DNA of 64,000 bases from Desulfurellaceae bacterium bin18 (GTDB lineage Bacteria > Desulfobacterota > Binatia > Bin18): contig MPMI01000007.1 of NCBI GenBank assembly GCA_002238415.1, positions 1 to 64,000 on the forward strand, in the 5' to 3' direction. Shown here one piece after another: positions 8,866 through 17,859 of this stretch. The position numbers and the translations under genes were made by a program. Each line of letters starts with the position of its first letter. The stretch's first letter is position 1. The notes under the pieces are model-generated. The model was not told the origin of the DNA and made no database searches. It was given only the letters and a program-made list of their open reading frames with translations.

Positions 8866-9162
8866 ATGCCGAAAAAAATCCGATCGAAGGTGCTCGCTAT
8901 TGGTCGTCCATTGCGAGTGGAGATCGAGCTTGATGGCGAATGGCTCGAACGCCTTCGTGGGGTATTACAGGGGATAGGAGAGGAAGAGAAGTCCTACCCC
9001 CTCCATCGTTATCTCGAAGAGCTACTTGAAGCGGATATCGTCTACCGGGAAGGCGATGGACGACATCGCAAACGGTTTGTAGAGCGAGAAGTGCTTATCC
9101 GCCAGCTGCGTGAACAGCGGCCGTGCGGCCACACGCCACGAGCCTCTGCGAATAAGCGTTAA
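8866..9162 (+). CDS. Hypothetical protein, 98 aa
   Basis: A small charged protein with no family I recognise. It looks like an alpha/beta N-terminus (IRSKVLAIGRPLRVEIELDGEWLERL) followed by helices rich in Glu, Arg and Lys, and has no signal peptide or membrane segment. It is divergent from the phosphoesterase operon, with 152 bp between the two starts that probably hold both promoters. The ATG at 8866 has no strong ribosome binding site. Codon use matches the neighbours. Confidence 0.6.
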   Translation: MPKKIRSKVLAIGRPLRVEIELDGEWLERLRGVLQGIGEEEKSYPLHRYLEELLEADIVYREGDGRHRKRFVEREVLIRQLREQRPCGHTPRASANKR

Positions 9163-9259
9163 TAGCGTGGGGGAGTGACTGTTTCCCCGCCACGCTCGAT
9201 ACCGAGGCTGCCCGAATAGGGTTGACACACCGCCCCTGAGGCGGTCGATCACTCTTCGT

Positions 9260-10063
9260 ATGAGCTTGGTCAATCTGCGTATTGTTCTTGTCCGGCCGAA
9301 ATACTCCGGTAATATCGGCGCGACTGCGCGGGCGATGCGAAACTGCGGGATTACCGAGTTGCATCTCGTCAATCCAGACCCGATACAGCGTGACGCGGCT
9401 GATGCGCTGGCAGTCCACGCCAAAGACGTACTCGAAACCATGCAGATACACTCTTCCCTGCGCGCGGCCGTCAGTCCCTGTGGTCTCGTTGTGGGAACCA
9501 CGTGCCGCGCCGGCCTGTACCGGGAAGGCGCAGGAACACTTGAGGCGCGTGCGGCTGAGATCGTCACCAGCCTCAAAAGCAATCGTGTTGCGCTTGTTTT
9601 CGGTCCGGAAGACAGTGGCTTGAGCAATGAGGATTTGCGCTGCTGCCACACCTTACTGACGATCCCGACGGACCCGACGTTCGCCTCACTGAATGTCGCT
9701 CAGGCCGTGCTGCTGTGCTGCTATGCCGTTTTCTGCGAGGCACGGCAGACAGTGGATGGTGGTCAGCCGGTGTTCGCGTCTTCCGAGCGACAGGAATTGA
9801 TGTACGAAAAGCTCAAAGCTGCGCTCTTACAGGTTGGCTTTCTCCCCCAAGATAACCCTGAGCATATCATGCTCGCCCTCCGTCGGCTGTTTGGCCGCGC
9901 CGGACTCGAAGACCGTGATGTCCGCATTCTTCTTGGCATTGCCCATCAAATTGAGTGGTATGCCAAAGGAGGATGGCAGCGCCGGGAGCAGGCCGAGCAT
10001 CAGTCGCCGCGATACAGTGCGGCAAAACGCGGTGCGCAAAGAGTGAGCGAAGATCGTGGCTGA
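9260..10063 (+). CDS. trmJ: tRNA (Cm32/Um32) 2'-O-methyltransferase
   Basis: A SPOUT-class RNA methyltransferase of 267 residues that uses S-adenosylmethionine. The N-terminal motif PKYSGNIGATARAMRNCG, the GPEDSGLSNEDL loop and the knot segment IPTDPTFASLNVAQAVLLCCY are diagnostic of the TrmJ/TrmH group. The C-terminal helical extension (MLALRRLFGRAGLEDRDVRILLGIAHQIEW) is the TrmJ dimerisation region, which favours TrmJ over TrmL or TrmH. The last codons overlap by 8 bp with the next small gene, so they are translated from one message. Confidence 0.92.
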   Translation: MSLVNLRIVLVRPKYSGNIGATARAMRNCGITELHLVNPDPIQRDAADALAVHAKDVLETMQIHSSLRAAVSPCGLVVGTTCRAGLYREGAGTLEARAAEIVTSLKSNRVALVFGPEDSGLSNEDLRCCHTLLTIPTDPTFASLNVAQAVLLCCYAVFCEARQTVDGGQPVFASSERQELMYEKLKAALLQVGFLPQDNPEHIMLALRRLFGRAGLEDRDVRILLGIAHQIEWYAKGGWQRREQAEHQSPRYSAAKRGAQRVSEDRG

Positions 10064-10268
10064 GATCATTTCCTTGCGGAAGATCCTACAGGCTCGCCGT
10101 CGTGAGCAGCAGCAAGAGTGTGCCGCGCGGTGTGTGGAGATTTTGGAGAAGAGTCTGCGTCACCACATTGAGGAGTTCGCGCACGCCCCACCCCAGGAGT
10201 GGGCGGTCCGCGCCACCAAGATTCGTCAACTCGGAGAAATACTGGAGTATTCGACACATATGGCCTAG
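10056..10268 (+). CDS. Small hypothetical protein, 70 aa
   Basis: Starts at a GTG that overlaps the end of trmJ by 8 bp, typical of translational coupling. The product is an amphipathic, mostly helical peptide (AEIISLRKILQARRREQQQECAARCVEILEKSL and so on) with no recognised domain. The short overlap and the absence of any competing frame support a real gene. Confidence 0.55.
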   Translation: MAEIISLRKILQARRREQQQECAARCVEILEKSLRHHIEEFAHAPPQEWAVRATKIRQLGEILEYSTHMA

Positions 10269-10334
10269 CTCACGATACTCCTCGGTTCTCTTTGGGACCG
10301 TCTCCTGGTGTGTGAACGAGAAGAAAGGAACGGT

Positions 10335-10925
10335 ATGGCAAAAGCAGCCTCAAAACCGACAAGCGGGACAACGGCAAAAAAGACCGCTAGTGCGAAAAAA
10401 ACGATCAGTCGGACGCGGAAAAGTCCGGTCAAGAAAACCGCTGTCGCGGCCGAGCCGGCGGTCCAGGCCGCGATTCTGACATTGCAGCAACGGCTCGAAA
10501 CCTTAGAGGGCACGCTCTCGCAGGGCTTAACCGCACTCATGGCTGAGGTCAAGGAACTCCGGTCTGCTGCTCCGGTCGATCCGCCTCAATCCGGCTTGAC
10601 CGAGGAAACGATTGGCACCCTCCTGCAAGAGGGGCTGCAGAAGTATATCGAGGAACAGATAGAGCCAGTGACGACCACGCTCCGGCGCATTGAGGAGCGG
10701 GTTGGTTTTATTGGGAACCGTTTGAAATCCTCAGGCGGGGGAGGGCGGAATAAGTCGGGGCGCCGAGAGCAGGCCCCGAATGCACGCTCTAAAGGGCAGA
10801 ATGCTCCCCGCCCGGGCCAGAGCCCAGGGCCGAATTGGACGCCTCCCTCTGCCGCATCGGTTCAAGGACATTTTACGCCGCGTCCGATGAGCCTGGATCA
10901 CTTGGCCCGAGAAGACGACGAATAG
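10335..10925 (+). CDS. Lys/Ala-rich coiled-coil protein
   Basis: A 196-residue protein of unknown function. Residues 1-40 are a histone-H1-like tail of Lys, Ala and Thr (repeated TAKKTASAKKT type segments). Residues about 45-130 form a heptad-rich coiled coil (LQQRLETLEGTLSQGLTALMAEVKEL). The C-terminus is a low-complexity Gly/Arg/Pro region ending in an acidic EDDE. This layout suggests a nucleic-acid-binding structural protein, which is inference. The ATG at 10335 follows AGAAAGGA and is chosen over the GTG at 10308. Confidence 0.7.
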   Translation: MAKAASKPTSGTTAKKTASAKKTISRTRKSPVKKTAVAAEPAVQAAILTLQQRLETLEGTLSQGLTALMAEVKELRSAAPVDPPQSGLTEETIGTLLQEGLQKYIEEQIEPVTTTLRRIEERVGFIGNRLKSSGGGGRNKSGRREQAPNARSKGQNAPRPGQSPGPNWTPPSAASVQGHFTPRPMSLDHLAREDDE

Positions 10926-10958
10926 GACTTGGTGCTGGCTAGGACGAAGACCGGAGCG

Positions 10959-11432
10959 CTAGTCAACCGCGTGCGGGTCTGCTCGGAGCGCAATATCACG
11001 CAGAAAAGCATTCAGCCGCCGTTTGTCTCTCTCCAGGGAAAGAAAGAACTGGGTGGCGTCGGGAAGGTCAGGGTCCCAGTAAATGGCCTGCTCGTTATAC
11101 CGCTGGGTCAGGGTTTGGCTATCCTCAAGGTCGTGGACAACCCGGGACCAGTGATTGTGTCCACCTTTTGGTGAAGCCTCTTCTGTTTCACTCCACTCAC
11201 CCTCCAACTCCGCGATTTTATCCTGAATACGCTGGGTAGTGCGTTCCTGCTCTTCCGCTGCGGTCCGCAGTTGATCCCGACCCGCCTGATGGGGTGCAAG
11301 CTCTGCGTGGGCGAGGATTTGCTGAGTGAGCTGTTTTTCTGCCCGACAGCTCGTCACGAGGATCGGTACTAACTGTTGCGGATCTTTATGCTGCGGCTCC
11401 TCAGAGCCAGCAAAACGTTGCCAAAAACCCAT
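10959..11432 (-). CDS. Hypothetical helical protein, 157 aa
   Basis: Predicted to be almost wholly alpha-helical with long charged helices (QLVPILVTSCRAEKQLTQQILAHAEL; RTAAEEQERTTQRIQDKIAELEGEW), so a four-helix or coiled-coil protein. It starts MGFWQRF. No family is recognised. It converges on the Lys-rich gene (33 bp gap) and is divergent from rpoZ. Confidence 0.6.
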   Translation of the reverse strand: MGFWQRFAGSEEPQHKDPQQLVPILVTSCRAEKQLTQQILAHAELAPHQAGRDQLRTAAEEQERTTQRIQDKIAELEGEWSETEEASPKGGHNHWSRVVHDLEDSQTLTQRYNEQAIYWDPDLPDATQFFLSLERDKRRLNAFLRDIALRADPHAVD

Positions 11433-11568
11433 AGCGTTCTCCCGGACCGGAAGTACCGTGCCGGGTATGACTTGTCAAGGTCGGAAACGGTCCCGTTTCC
11501 CGCTTCCTTCTTTGTCTATGATAAGCTACTATGATACACAATGGTGAAACGGATAAGAAGGAATCACA

Positions 11569-11778
11569 ATGGCACGTATCACGGTTGAAGACTGTCTGGC
11601 CCAGATCCCGAATCGATTTGAACTCGTTGTCGTGGCCGCGCACAGAGCGAAAGAACTCCTTAAAGGCTCGCCGCGGCTCGTTGACTCGGACAATAAAGAA
11701 GTCGTGACGGCCCTGCGTGAAGTTGCGGCTGGCAAAGTGTGGAAGGAAAAGGCCCAAGAAGCGATTGAAGAAGCGTAA
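11569..11778 (+). CDS. rpoZ: RNA polymerase omega subunit
   Basis: The 69-residue product has the family hallmarks: start ARITVEDCL, then [19 protein letters not shown] and the [17 protein letters not shown] helix. It binds the beta' C-terminus and helps assemble RNA polymerase. The ribosome binding site AGAAGGAA precedes the ATG. Upstream, TATGAT at 11530-11535 is a possible -10 element with no good -35. Usually rpoZ neighbours gmk or spoT; here it sits alone before rpoH. Confidence 0.92.
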   Translation: MARITVEDCLAQIPNRFELVVVAAHRAKELLKGSPRLVDSDNKEVVTALREVAAGKVWKEKAQEAIEEA

Positions 11779-11933
11779 GACGTTCTCTTTGTTGCCCTGT
11801 AGTATACAGGGATATTCCCTCCATCGACGTGGCGTCTCCGGGTACAAGCCCAGCACCGATCCAACGTCATTTATGAGAGACTCGGTGCAGTCGGGGCCGC
11901 CCCTGCTGTTTTTCGCTGTGTGATAACGCCTTC

Positions 11934-12962
11934 ATGAAAAATTTGGCAAAAGATCCCGATTCCATTGCCGTGCCCGTTCTTGCCGAACCCGAACTGGCAG
12001 ACTCTGTGCCGGTCGAGCAGAAAGGGACGTCAGAACCGCCCGTCGAAGTCAGTGCCGCCACAGCCGACGAGGCTGACAAGATGGAGACGGCGCTCATCCC
12101 CACGGATTCCCTCAGTCGTTATATGGCAGAGATCCGTCGCTATGCCCTGCTCTCACCCGAAGAGGAGCACGAGTTGGCGGTCCAGTATAAGGAGTACGGC
12201 GACGTGCAGGCCGCCTATCGGCTCGTCACCGCAAACTTACGCCTAGTGGTCATGATTGCCCGGAGTTATCAGCGGGCATTTCAAAATCTGCTCGATTTAA
12301 TCCAGGAGGGGAACGTCGGCCTCATGGATGCGGTTCGGCATTTTGACCCGTACCGGGGCGTCCGGTTTCCCTCCTATGCGGTCTGGTGGGTGCGGGCGTA
12401 TATCATCCGTTACATTATGAACAATTGGCGTATGGTAAAGCTTGGCACGACCCAGGCCCAGCGCAAACTCTTCTTTAATCTGCAAAAGGAAAAAGAACGG
12501 CTCGAAGCCGAGGGCTATTCCCCCGAGCCAAAACGGCTCGCCCACAACCTGGGGGTGAAAGAACGTGAGGTCGTGGAGATGGAGCAGCGCATGGCCGCCC
12601 GGGACCTCTCGGTTGATGCGCCGCTTAACGCGGGGGACGAGTCTGCCACGTTTCTCGACTTCCTGGCCGATCAGAGCGCGAATACAGAGGAAGCGGTCTC
12701 GACGCTCGAATATCAGCAGTTGATACGTCGTAAGCTGACGGACTTTGCCCGGACCCTGGAAGGCAAAGAGGAAGTGATATTCAATCAGCGGCTTTTCGCC
12801 GAAGAGCCCTTGACGCTTCAGGACATTGGCGACCAGTACGGCATTAGTCGCGAGCGGGTGCGCCAACTCGAAAGCCGACTCAAGAAAAAATTAAAGGAGT
12901 ATCTAGTCCGCGAGATTCCGGACCTGACGGATCTCGATATTGGCCTGTCTGACGCGGGGTAA
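11934..12962 (+). CDS. rpoH: RNA polymerase sigma factor RpoH-like
   Basis: A sigma-70 family protein of 342 residues directing RNA polymerase to heat-shock-type promoters. Region 2 is RLVTANLRLVVMIARSYQRAFQNLLDLIQEGNVGLMDAVRHFDPYRGVRFPSYAVWWVRAYI. The diagnostic RpoH box QRKLFFNLQKEK follows, and region 4 ends with the helix-turn-helix TLQDIGDQYGISRERVRQLESRLKKKLK. The N-terminus has about 55 extra acidic, Ala/Glu-rich residues before the usual start (DSLSRYMAEIRRY); another start near there is possible but the frame is continuous from ATG 11934. Confidence 0.9.
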   Translation: MKNLAKDPDSIAVPVLAEPELADSVPVEQKGTSEPPVEVSAATADEADKMETALIPTDSLSRYMAEIRRYALLSPEEEHELAVQYKEYGDVQAAYRLVTANLRLVVMIARSYQRAFQNLLDLIQEGNVGLMDAVRHFDPYRGVRFPSYAVWWVRAYIIRYIMNNWRMVKLGTTQAQRKLFFNLQKEKERLEAEGYSPEPKRLAHNLGVKEREVVEMEQRMAARDLSVDAPLNAGDESATFLDFLADQSANTEEAVSTLEYQQLIRRKLTDFARTLEGKEEVIFNQRLFAEEPLTLQDIGDQYGISRERVRQLESRLKKKLKEYLVREIPDLTDLDIGLSDAG

Positions 12963-13012
12963 TCTTTTCCTTCATATTGCCACAGAGCGGAGAATCGGTT
13001 TATAGTGGAACT

Positions 13013-13750
13013 GTGCACGAACTGGATGCGGGTATTGTCGTCATTGGCAACGAAATACTGTCTGGAAAGACGGTCGATACCAATTCGCCCTTCCTGGCAA
13101 AGGAACTCCGAGAGATTGGGGTGACTCTGAAGCGGGTCGTCGTGATCCCCGACGAACTCGACATTATTACCGAGACGGTTCGTAATTTTCACCGCCAGTT
13201 CGATATTGTCTTTACCTCGGGCGGTGTTGGCCCTACGCATGACGATATTACCATCGAAGGGGTCGCGCACGCCTTGGAGCGAAAGGTTATCCGCCATCCC
13301 GTGCTAGAGGAGAAATTACGCTCCTATCTCAACGGCCGGCCGGCAAATAGCGCCTATCTCAAGATGGCGGAATCGCCTGAAGGGGCCGAGTTGATTGAAG
13401 ATGGCGCGGTCCGTTTCCCGACGATCAAAGTGGAAAATGTGTATGTCCTGCCGGGTATCCCGGATATTTTTCGGCAGAAATTCCTTGCGCTCAAGGGCCG
13501 TTTTGCCGCAGATCCCTATTATCTCAAAGTGCTCTACACGCGCGAATATGAGAGCGTGATTGCAGGCTTCCTGAATGAAACATTGAGCGAGTATCCGGAG
13601 GTGATGCTCGGATCGTATCCGAAGAATAACGACCCTGAGTACCGGGTAAAAATTACCCTTGAGTCAAAAGACAAACACTACGTTGATCGGGCTTTTCAAC
13701 ATTTGATCACGTTGCTCCCTGAGGGGTGTGTGGTGAGAACAGAAGGATGA
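13013..13750 (+). CDS. Molybdopterin-binding (CinA N-like) protein
   Basis: A MoCF/MogA-fold protein of about 245 residues. The motif VIGNEILSGKTVDTNSPFLAKEL and the GGVGPTHDDITIEGVAHAL loop are those of the CinA N-terminal domain, with the family's PGIPDIFRQKF segment later. The CinA C-terminal amidase domain is absent here and is encoded separately at 56839-57330. The same module occurs in eukaryotic FAD synthase, where it acts as an FAD or ADP-ribose pyrophosphatase-like domain. The GTG at 13013 fits the first strand better than the ATG at 12977. It lies 50 bp after rpoH. Confidence 0.85.
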   Translation: MHELDAGIVVIGNEILSGKTVDTNSPFLAKELREIGVTLKRVVVIPDELDIITETVRNFHRQFDIVFTSGGVGPTHDDITIEGVAHALERKVIRHPVLEEKLRSYLNGRPANSAYLKMAESPEGAELIEDGAVRFPTIKVENVYVLPGIPDIFRQKFLALKGRFAADPYYLKVLYTREYESVIAGFLNETLSEYPEVMLGSYPKNNDPEYRVKITLESKDKHYVDRAFQHLITLLPEGCVVRTEG

Positions 13751-13760
13751 GGAGGATGTC

Positions 13761-14129
13761 ATGGGAAAAACGTTATCGGCCCTATTGTGTGGCAGTGTGC
13801 TGATGCTCAGCACTCCGTCGACTGCGTCGGCCACGGCCGACTATCTCGAAGACGCCGGAATCGGAACGGCGACCGTCGCCGCCAACGTATTCTACATTCC
13901 GGCCAAGCTGACCTATGCTACCCTGGGCGGCATCACCGGAGGTCTGGCCTATCTGCTGACCGGGACGAACCGCGAGATCGCCGAACGGGTATGGACGCCG
14001 TCTATGGGCGGAGACTATGTGCTGAGACGGCAGCACATCCGGGGAGAGGAAATCATCTACTTCAGCGCACCTCGCCCCCGGACGGATGACGGGGCCCTCA
14101 ACGCGGAATCGCTCCCGCCAGCCTACTAA
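13761..14129 (+). CDS. Small exported protein, 122 aa
   Basis: Residues 1-25 form a signal peptide (KTLSALLCGSVLMLSTPSTASA). A Gly/Ala-rich hydrophobic stretch follows (VFYIPAKLTYATLGGITGGLAYLLTG), probably membrane-associated. After it come a VWTPSMGGDYVLRRQHIRG segment and a Pro-rich tail. The function is unknown. The ribosome binding site GAGGAGG precedes the ATG. It is spaced 10 bp after the CinA-N-like gene and 20 bp before the SRPBCC gene, so the three probably form one transcript. Confidence 0.7.
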   Translation: MGKTLSALLCGSVLMLSTPSTASATADYLEDAGIGTATVAANVFYIPAKLTYATLGGITGGLAYLLTGTNREIAERVWTPSMGGDYVLRRQHIRGEEIIYFSAPRPRTDDGALNAESLPPAY

Positions 14130-14149
14130 GTCGTCCCGAGGAGTAGCGC

Positions 14150-14761
14150 ATGAGCAGGCTGCGACTGGGCCTTTCCATCGGCGTGCTTGTGCTGCTTGGC
14201 CTTGGTGTCTGGGCGGGCCTCTCCCTCCAGCGGATGCGGACCGCCGCATTGCAGTGGGAGGGGCCGGTCGCCGAAATCCTCAGCGAGAAGCTCGACAAGC
14301 ACGCCGATACCATGACGATGGAGTTCACCTCCCGGCTCGACGCCCCGCTGGCCGATACCTGGCAGGCATTCTCCGAGCCGGAACGGAGTGCGGAGTTCAG
14401 CGAGACCATCCGGGTGTCTCGCCTCCTGCAAGCTCAGGGTAACCGGAAGCTCATTCTTTTTGAGATGGTCATGCTCGGCCAGCCACAGCGGCTGAGCATG
14501 CAGTTCACCTTTCTGCCCGGAGAAAACCGGGTCCGCATCCAGAGCATCGAAAGCCAACTCAGCGACATTCAGGGCGAATACCGCTTCACACCTTCGCCGG
14601 ACGGAACCAAAACCCTGCTGACCTACACCGGCACGCTGAAAGACAAGGTCAGTCTGCCGGTTCCTCTGGCCCTGCAAAAGAACGCCGCCCGTGAAAGTTT
14701 CGTTTCTACCGTGCGTGCTTTGAAGAAGGGTGTGGAGAGTCGAAATACGGCTGGCTCGTAG
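14150..14761 (+). CDS. Membrane-anchored SRPBCC-domain protein
   Basis: One N-terminal membrane helix (LGLSIGVLVLLGLGVWAGL) is followed by a polyketide-cyclase/SRPBCC-like domain of about 150 residues (MEFTSRLDAPLADTWQAFSEPER). SRPBCC domains bind hydrophobic ligands in a deep pocket. The protein probably faces the periplasm. No ligand or pathway can be named. It is the last gene of the forward cluster starting at rpoH and ends 44 bp before the convergent gene. Confidence 0.7.
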   Translation: MSRLRLGLSIGVLVLLGLGVWAGLSLQRMRTAALQWEGPVAEILSEKLDKHADTMTMEFTSRLDAPLADTWQAFSEPERSAEFSETIRVSRLLQAQGNRKLILFEMVMLGQPQRLSMQFTFLPGENRVRIQSIESQLSDIQGEYRFTPSPDGTKTLLTYTGTLKDKVSLPVPLALQKNAARESFVSTVRALKKGVESRNTAGS

Positions 14762-14804
14762 CCCGGCCAGCAGCGGGGGCAGCGTAGAGGAATGGATCAC
14801 ATCT

Positions 14805-15320
14805 CTATGTATCCTCCAGTTGCACCTGCTCTGAGGAGGGGACCGCGGCACGAACCTCTTCCTTATGCTCGCGCAGGAACTGGGCGACATCTTTTGAAGC
14901 GCGGAGCAGAATTTCAATATAGGCGATATCCGCACTCGACACGCTGGCCAGCGTATGGTGATAGGCGCCCAGGGCGGCTATGAGGTCGGTCTGCCGGTCT
15001 GGAATCACTTCAAATTTTTCCGTCAGACAAGCGTTAATGCGTTCCGCCAACGCGTCGAAGGTCTCCTGCTCGACGCCTTCGGTCGTCTCTGAGACCAACT
15101 CCTGCCAGAGCATCTCCAGAGCATACCGGGCGGGGTGCTCGCGACGCAGGCCGGCGCTGAGCTGGTAGAGTTGATTGGCCAGGGGCTGCCAGCGCGCGGG
15201 ACGTTTGTGAGAGACTAAGGCGTTAGCCTTCAGCAGACGGGCGTGCAAGGTGCTGAGACCGTACTGCTCGGTTAAGAGCTGAATCAGCGTATCAAACTCA
15301 CGTGACGTGACGTGTGGCAT
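14805..15320 (-). CDS. Hypothetical protein, 171 aa
   Basis: A helical protein with a conserved-looking N-terminus (PHVTSREFDTLIQLLTEQYGLSTLHARLLKANAL). No domain is recognised. The frame opens at 15410, but the ATG at 15320 follows AGAAAGGAATACC, a good ribosome binding site, and is preferred. It diverges from the isochorismatase-like gene; the 211 bp between them is probably a two-way promoter region. Confidence 0.65.
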   Translation of the reverse strand: MPHVTSREFDTLIQLLTEQYGLSTLHARLLKANALVSHKRPARWQPLANQLYQLSAGLRREHPARYALEMLWQELVSETTEGVEQETFDALAERINACLTEKFEVIPDRQTDLIAALGAYHHTLASVSSADIAYIEILLRASKDVAQFLREHKEEVRAAVPSSEQVQLEDT

Positions 15321-15531
15321 GGTATTCCTTTCTGACGGTATCCGGGATCGGTTTGGTGACTCGTATGCCAGTAACCGCGCGATCATGACAAAAACCCGTG
15401 CCGCTCGCAATGCGCTCGTTTTCTTGCCCCCCGTTCAGACTTGGTCTAAAGAAGAGAAGGCAGTGGTTGGAAACTCCTGCAAGAGCGGTCACGGATAGGA
15501 GACTGTTCAAGACAAAAAAGAGGGGAACAGG

Positions 15532-16251
15532 ATGGCGACAGACCACGAAAAAATTCTTGAAATTATCCGCCTCAAAGACAAGGCTCCACTTGCCCTGGCG
15601 CGTGACAAAACCGCCCTGCTGGTGATTGATATGCAGCGCTATTTTGTCAGCCCCCATTATCCTCTGATGCAAACCTTTGAGAAATTGGTCCCAGGGGTGA
15701 GCGCCGCCTACTGCGAGCGGGTCAATGCGTCCGTCATTCCCAATATCAATCGTTTGCTGGGCTGTTTTCGGGCCCAGCGGATGCCGGTTATGTACACCGC
15801 AATCGGTACCTGCTTGAAGGACGGCCAGGACTTGAACCCCATGTGGAAGGCGCTCGATCAACTCAGCCTGGACACGATTGGGGAGCGCATGTTTCCCGCG
15901 GTTGACGAGCCGAGTTGGCAGATCGACGACAGCGTTGCACCGCAGCCGGGCGAGTTGGTTGTGAACAAAACCTCAAGCGGCACCTTGAACTCGACCATGC
16001 TTGACCAGACGCTGCGTAATATGGGGATTACCTCGCTCCTGATCTGTGGGGTGACAACGGATGTGTGTGTCGAAACCACGGCCAGGGACGCGGCCGACCG
16101 GGGCTTTGACGTCACCATCGTCGAGGACGCCTGCACGGCCTTCAGTTCGGACCTGCACCGCGCGGCGCTCCAGGCCTTCAGCTACGCATTCGGCCGGGTC
16201 CGCAAGACGCACGAGTTGATTGATATCGTGAACGTAGCAGAGGCCGTGTGA
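15532..16251 (+). CDS. Isochorismatase-like cysteine hydrolase
   Basis: A 239-residue member of the isochorismatase-like hydrolases, which include nicotinamidase, ureidoacrylate amidohydrolase and N-carbamoylsarcosine amidase. The Asp of VIDMQRYF, the Lys of VVNKTSSGTLNST and the Cys of CGVTTDVCVETTARDAADRGF form the catalytic triad. The conserved cis-peptide loop precedes the Cys. The substrate is probably an amide or carbamoyl compound. The ATG follows AGAGGGGAAC. It is followed 10 bp later by the zinc dehydrogenase gene and both may act on one compound. Confidence 0.88.
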   Translation: MATDHEKILEIIRLKDKAPLALARDKTALLVIDMQRYFVSPHYPLMQTFEKLVPGVSAAYCERVNASVIPNINRLLGCFRAQRMPVMYTAIGTCLKDGQDLNPMWKALDQLSLDTIGERMFPAVDEPSWQIDDSVAPQPGELVVNKTSSGTLNSTMLDQTLRNMGITSLLICGVTTDVCVETTARDAADRGFDVTIVEDACTAFSSDLHRAALQAFSYAFGRVRKTHELIDIVNVAEAV

Positions 16252-16261
16252 AAGAAAAAAA

Positions 16262-17461
16262 ATGAAAGCATTGGTCTTTGCCAAGACAGCCCACAAAGAC
16301 GCGCCGCCGGCCCCAGACTTTTTGCCCGGTCTGGCCAATCTCCAGTTGCTCGACGTCCCCACCCCCGATCTGCCCAATGAACGCTGGGTGGTGGTCAAGA
16401 GTAAAATTTCCGGTATCTGCGGCAGCGACCTTGGCTTTTTGCAGTGGAAGCCCATGCCCGCGGCCGAGCCGTATTTCGAGCTGCCTATGATTCCCGGCCA
16501 CGAACTGTTTGGCGAAGTGGCCGCCGTGGGCAAGCGCGTGCGCGGGCTGCGGGTCGGCCAACGGGTGACCATCGATCCGACGCTCGGCTGTCGGGAACGG
16601 GGCTTTCGGAAGCTGTGCCCACAGTGCCGGAACGGGAATCCCGGGATTTGTGAACATATTGCCGAGGGTCAGCTGCGTCCCGGACTGTTAATCGGCATTT
16701 GTCCCGATACCGGCGGCGGCTGGGGCGAATATTTCGTCGCTCCCGCGCACCGGCTGACACCCCTGCCGGATACGATTGATGATGATGAAGCCTCGCTGAT
16801 TGAGCCGTTTGCCGTGTGTCTGCGGGCGGTGCTCAACAATCCGCCTCGACGCAAAGAGCTGGTGGTTGTGATCGGTGCCGGAACGATTGGACTGATGAAT
16901 ATCGCCGCGCTCAAGGCTGTTGAGCCGTCCTGCCGGGTGGCGTGTATCGCCAAGTACCCGTTTCAGGCCAGACTGGCGCGTCGTCTTGGGGCGGATCACA
17001 TTATTGATGCCCAAAAGCAGGATGTTATGGCCCAGGTGGGCGAACTGGCCCAGACCAAGGTCTATCCGCTCTCCAACGGTGGTGCAGTCCTGGCCGGTGG
17101 GGTGCGGCTGGTCTACGATACGATCACCAGTACAGTGACGCTCAACCAAGCCCTCCGCATGGCGCGCGGCCAGGGGACCGTTGTCGTACTCGGTTTGGCC
17201 GCGCAGCCCGAAGGCGTTGACTGGACGCCGACCTGGATGAAAGAGATTGCCATCGTCGGCAGTCTGACGTATGGGGCCGAGACGTTTCGGGGCAAACGCC
17301 AGGATACGTTTGTACGCGCGGTTGAACTCTTGAGACGCCGGCGCGCAGACCTGCGCGCTATCCGTCCGCGCAAATATCCGCTCGCGCAGTTCCGACAGGC
17401 CCTGACCGAAGCTGCCAGCAAGAAAACCTCGGGGGCGGTCAAGGTCTCATTTGTTCCCTGA
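16262..17461 (+). CDS. Zinc-dependent alcohol dehydrogenase family
   Basis: A medium-chain dehydrogenase/reductase of 399 residues. SGICGSDLGF contains the catalytic-zinc Cys, and PMIPGHELFGEV the His-Glu pair. The structural-zinc loop is CPQCRNGNPGIC. The cofactor-binding strand VIGAGTIGLMNIAALK lies near residue 205. Compared with typical members the catalytic domain has an extended loop (DPTLGCRERGFRKLCPQCRNG). It probably forms a two-gene operon with the hydrolase upstream. The substrate is unknown. Confidence 0.88.
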   Translation: MKALVFAKTAHKDAPPAPDFLPGLANLQLLDVPTPDLPNERWVVVKSKISGICGSDLGFLQWKPMPAAEPYFELPMIPGHELFGEVAAVGKRVRGLRVGQRVTIDPTLGCRERGFRKLCPQCRNGNPGICEHIAEGQLRPGLLIGICPDTGGGWGEYFVAPAHRLTPLPDTIDDDEASLIEPFAVCLRAVLNNPPRRKELVVVIGAGTIGLMNIAALKAVEPSCRVACIAKYPFQARLARRLGADHIIDAQKQDVMAQVGELAQTKVYPLSNGGAVLAGGVRLVYDTITSTVTLNQALRMARGQGTVVVLGLAAQPEGVDWTPTWMKEIAIVGSLTYGAETFRGKRQDTFVRAVELLRRRRADLRAIRPRKYPLAQFRQALTEAASKKTSGAVKVSFVP

Positions 17462-17490
17462 CCGTCTCCGAAAAGCGTTTATTGCAACGC

Positions 17491-17859
17491 TTACATCAAC
17501 GGGGCGATTGTTCCGCTGTCAAAATAATCGCACCATTTGCTGATTTTGCCGTCGGTGATGGTGAAGACGCCGAGGACGGGCAGCAGCACCTGGACGTCCC
17601 CTTTGACCCAGGTCTCCATGCGCTCGTTGGTGACGATATCGCCAGATGAGGCCGTGTGGGTGATCTCCATCTTTTGCAGTAAATCTGCGCCAACAAAAGG
17701 GTCGAGAACCTCACGCACGCCGGCATGGCCAGTCACCGGAGCCCAGGGCATGTTATGATAGAATACGTCCTCCGTCAGATAGGACACCACCTTATCCATA
17801 TTCCCACTGCCCAATGCGTTGCAAAACTCAGTGACAAGGGCTTCATTCTCGGTGTTCAT
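17491..17859 (-). CDS. Limonene-1,2-epoxide hydrolase-like protein
   Basis: A 122-residue NTF2/SnoaL-fold protein. The VFYHNMPWAPVTGHAGVRE segment keeps the Tyr and Asn, and SKWCDYFD keeps the distal Asp, of the Asp-Arg-Asp site of limonene epoxide hydrolase. The central motif reads ERMETW, giving Arg-x-Glu where the family normally has Arg-x-Asp, so activity may differ. The ATG at 17859 follows the near-perfect ribosome binding site AAAGGAGGAAGT; the frame extends 20 codons further upstream. It is convergent with the zinc dehydrogenase gene. Confidence 0.8.
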   Translation of the reverse strand: MNTENEALVTEFCNALGSGNMDKVVSYLTEDVFYHNMPWAPVTGHAGVREVLDPFVGADLLQKMEITHTASSGDIVTNERMETWVKGDVQVLLPVLGVFTITDGKISKWCDYFDSGTIAPLM

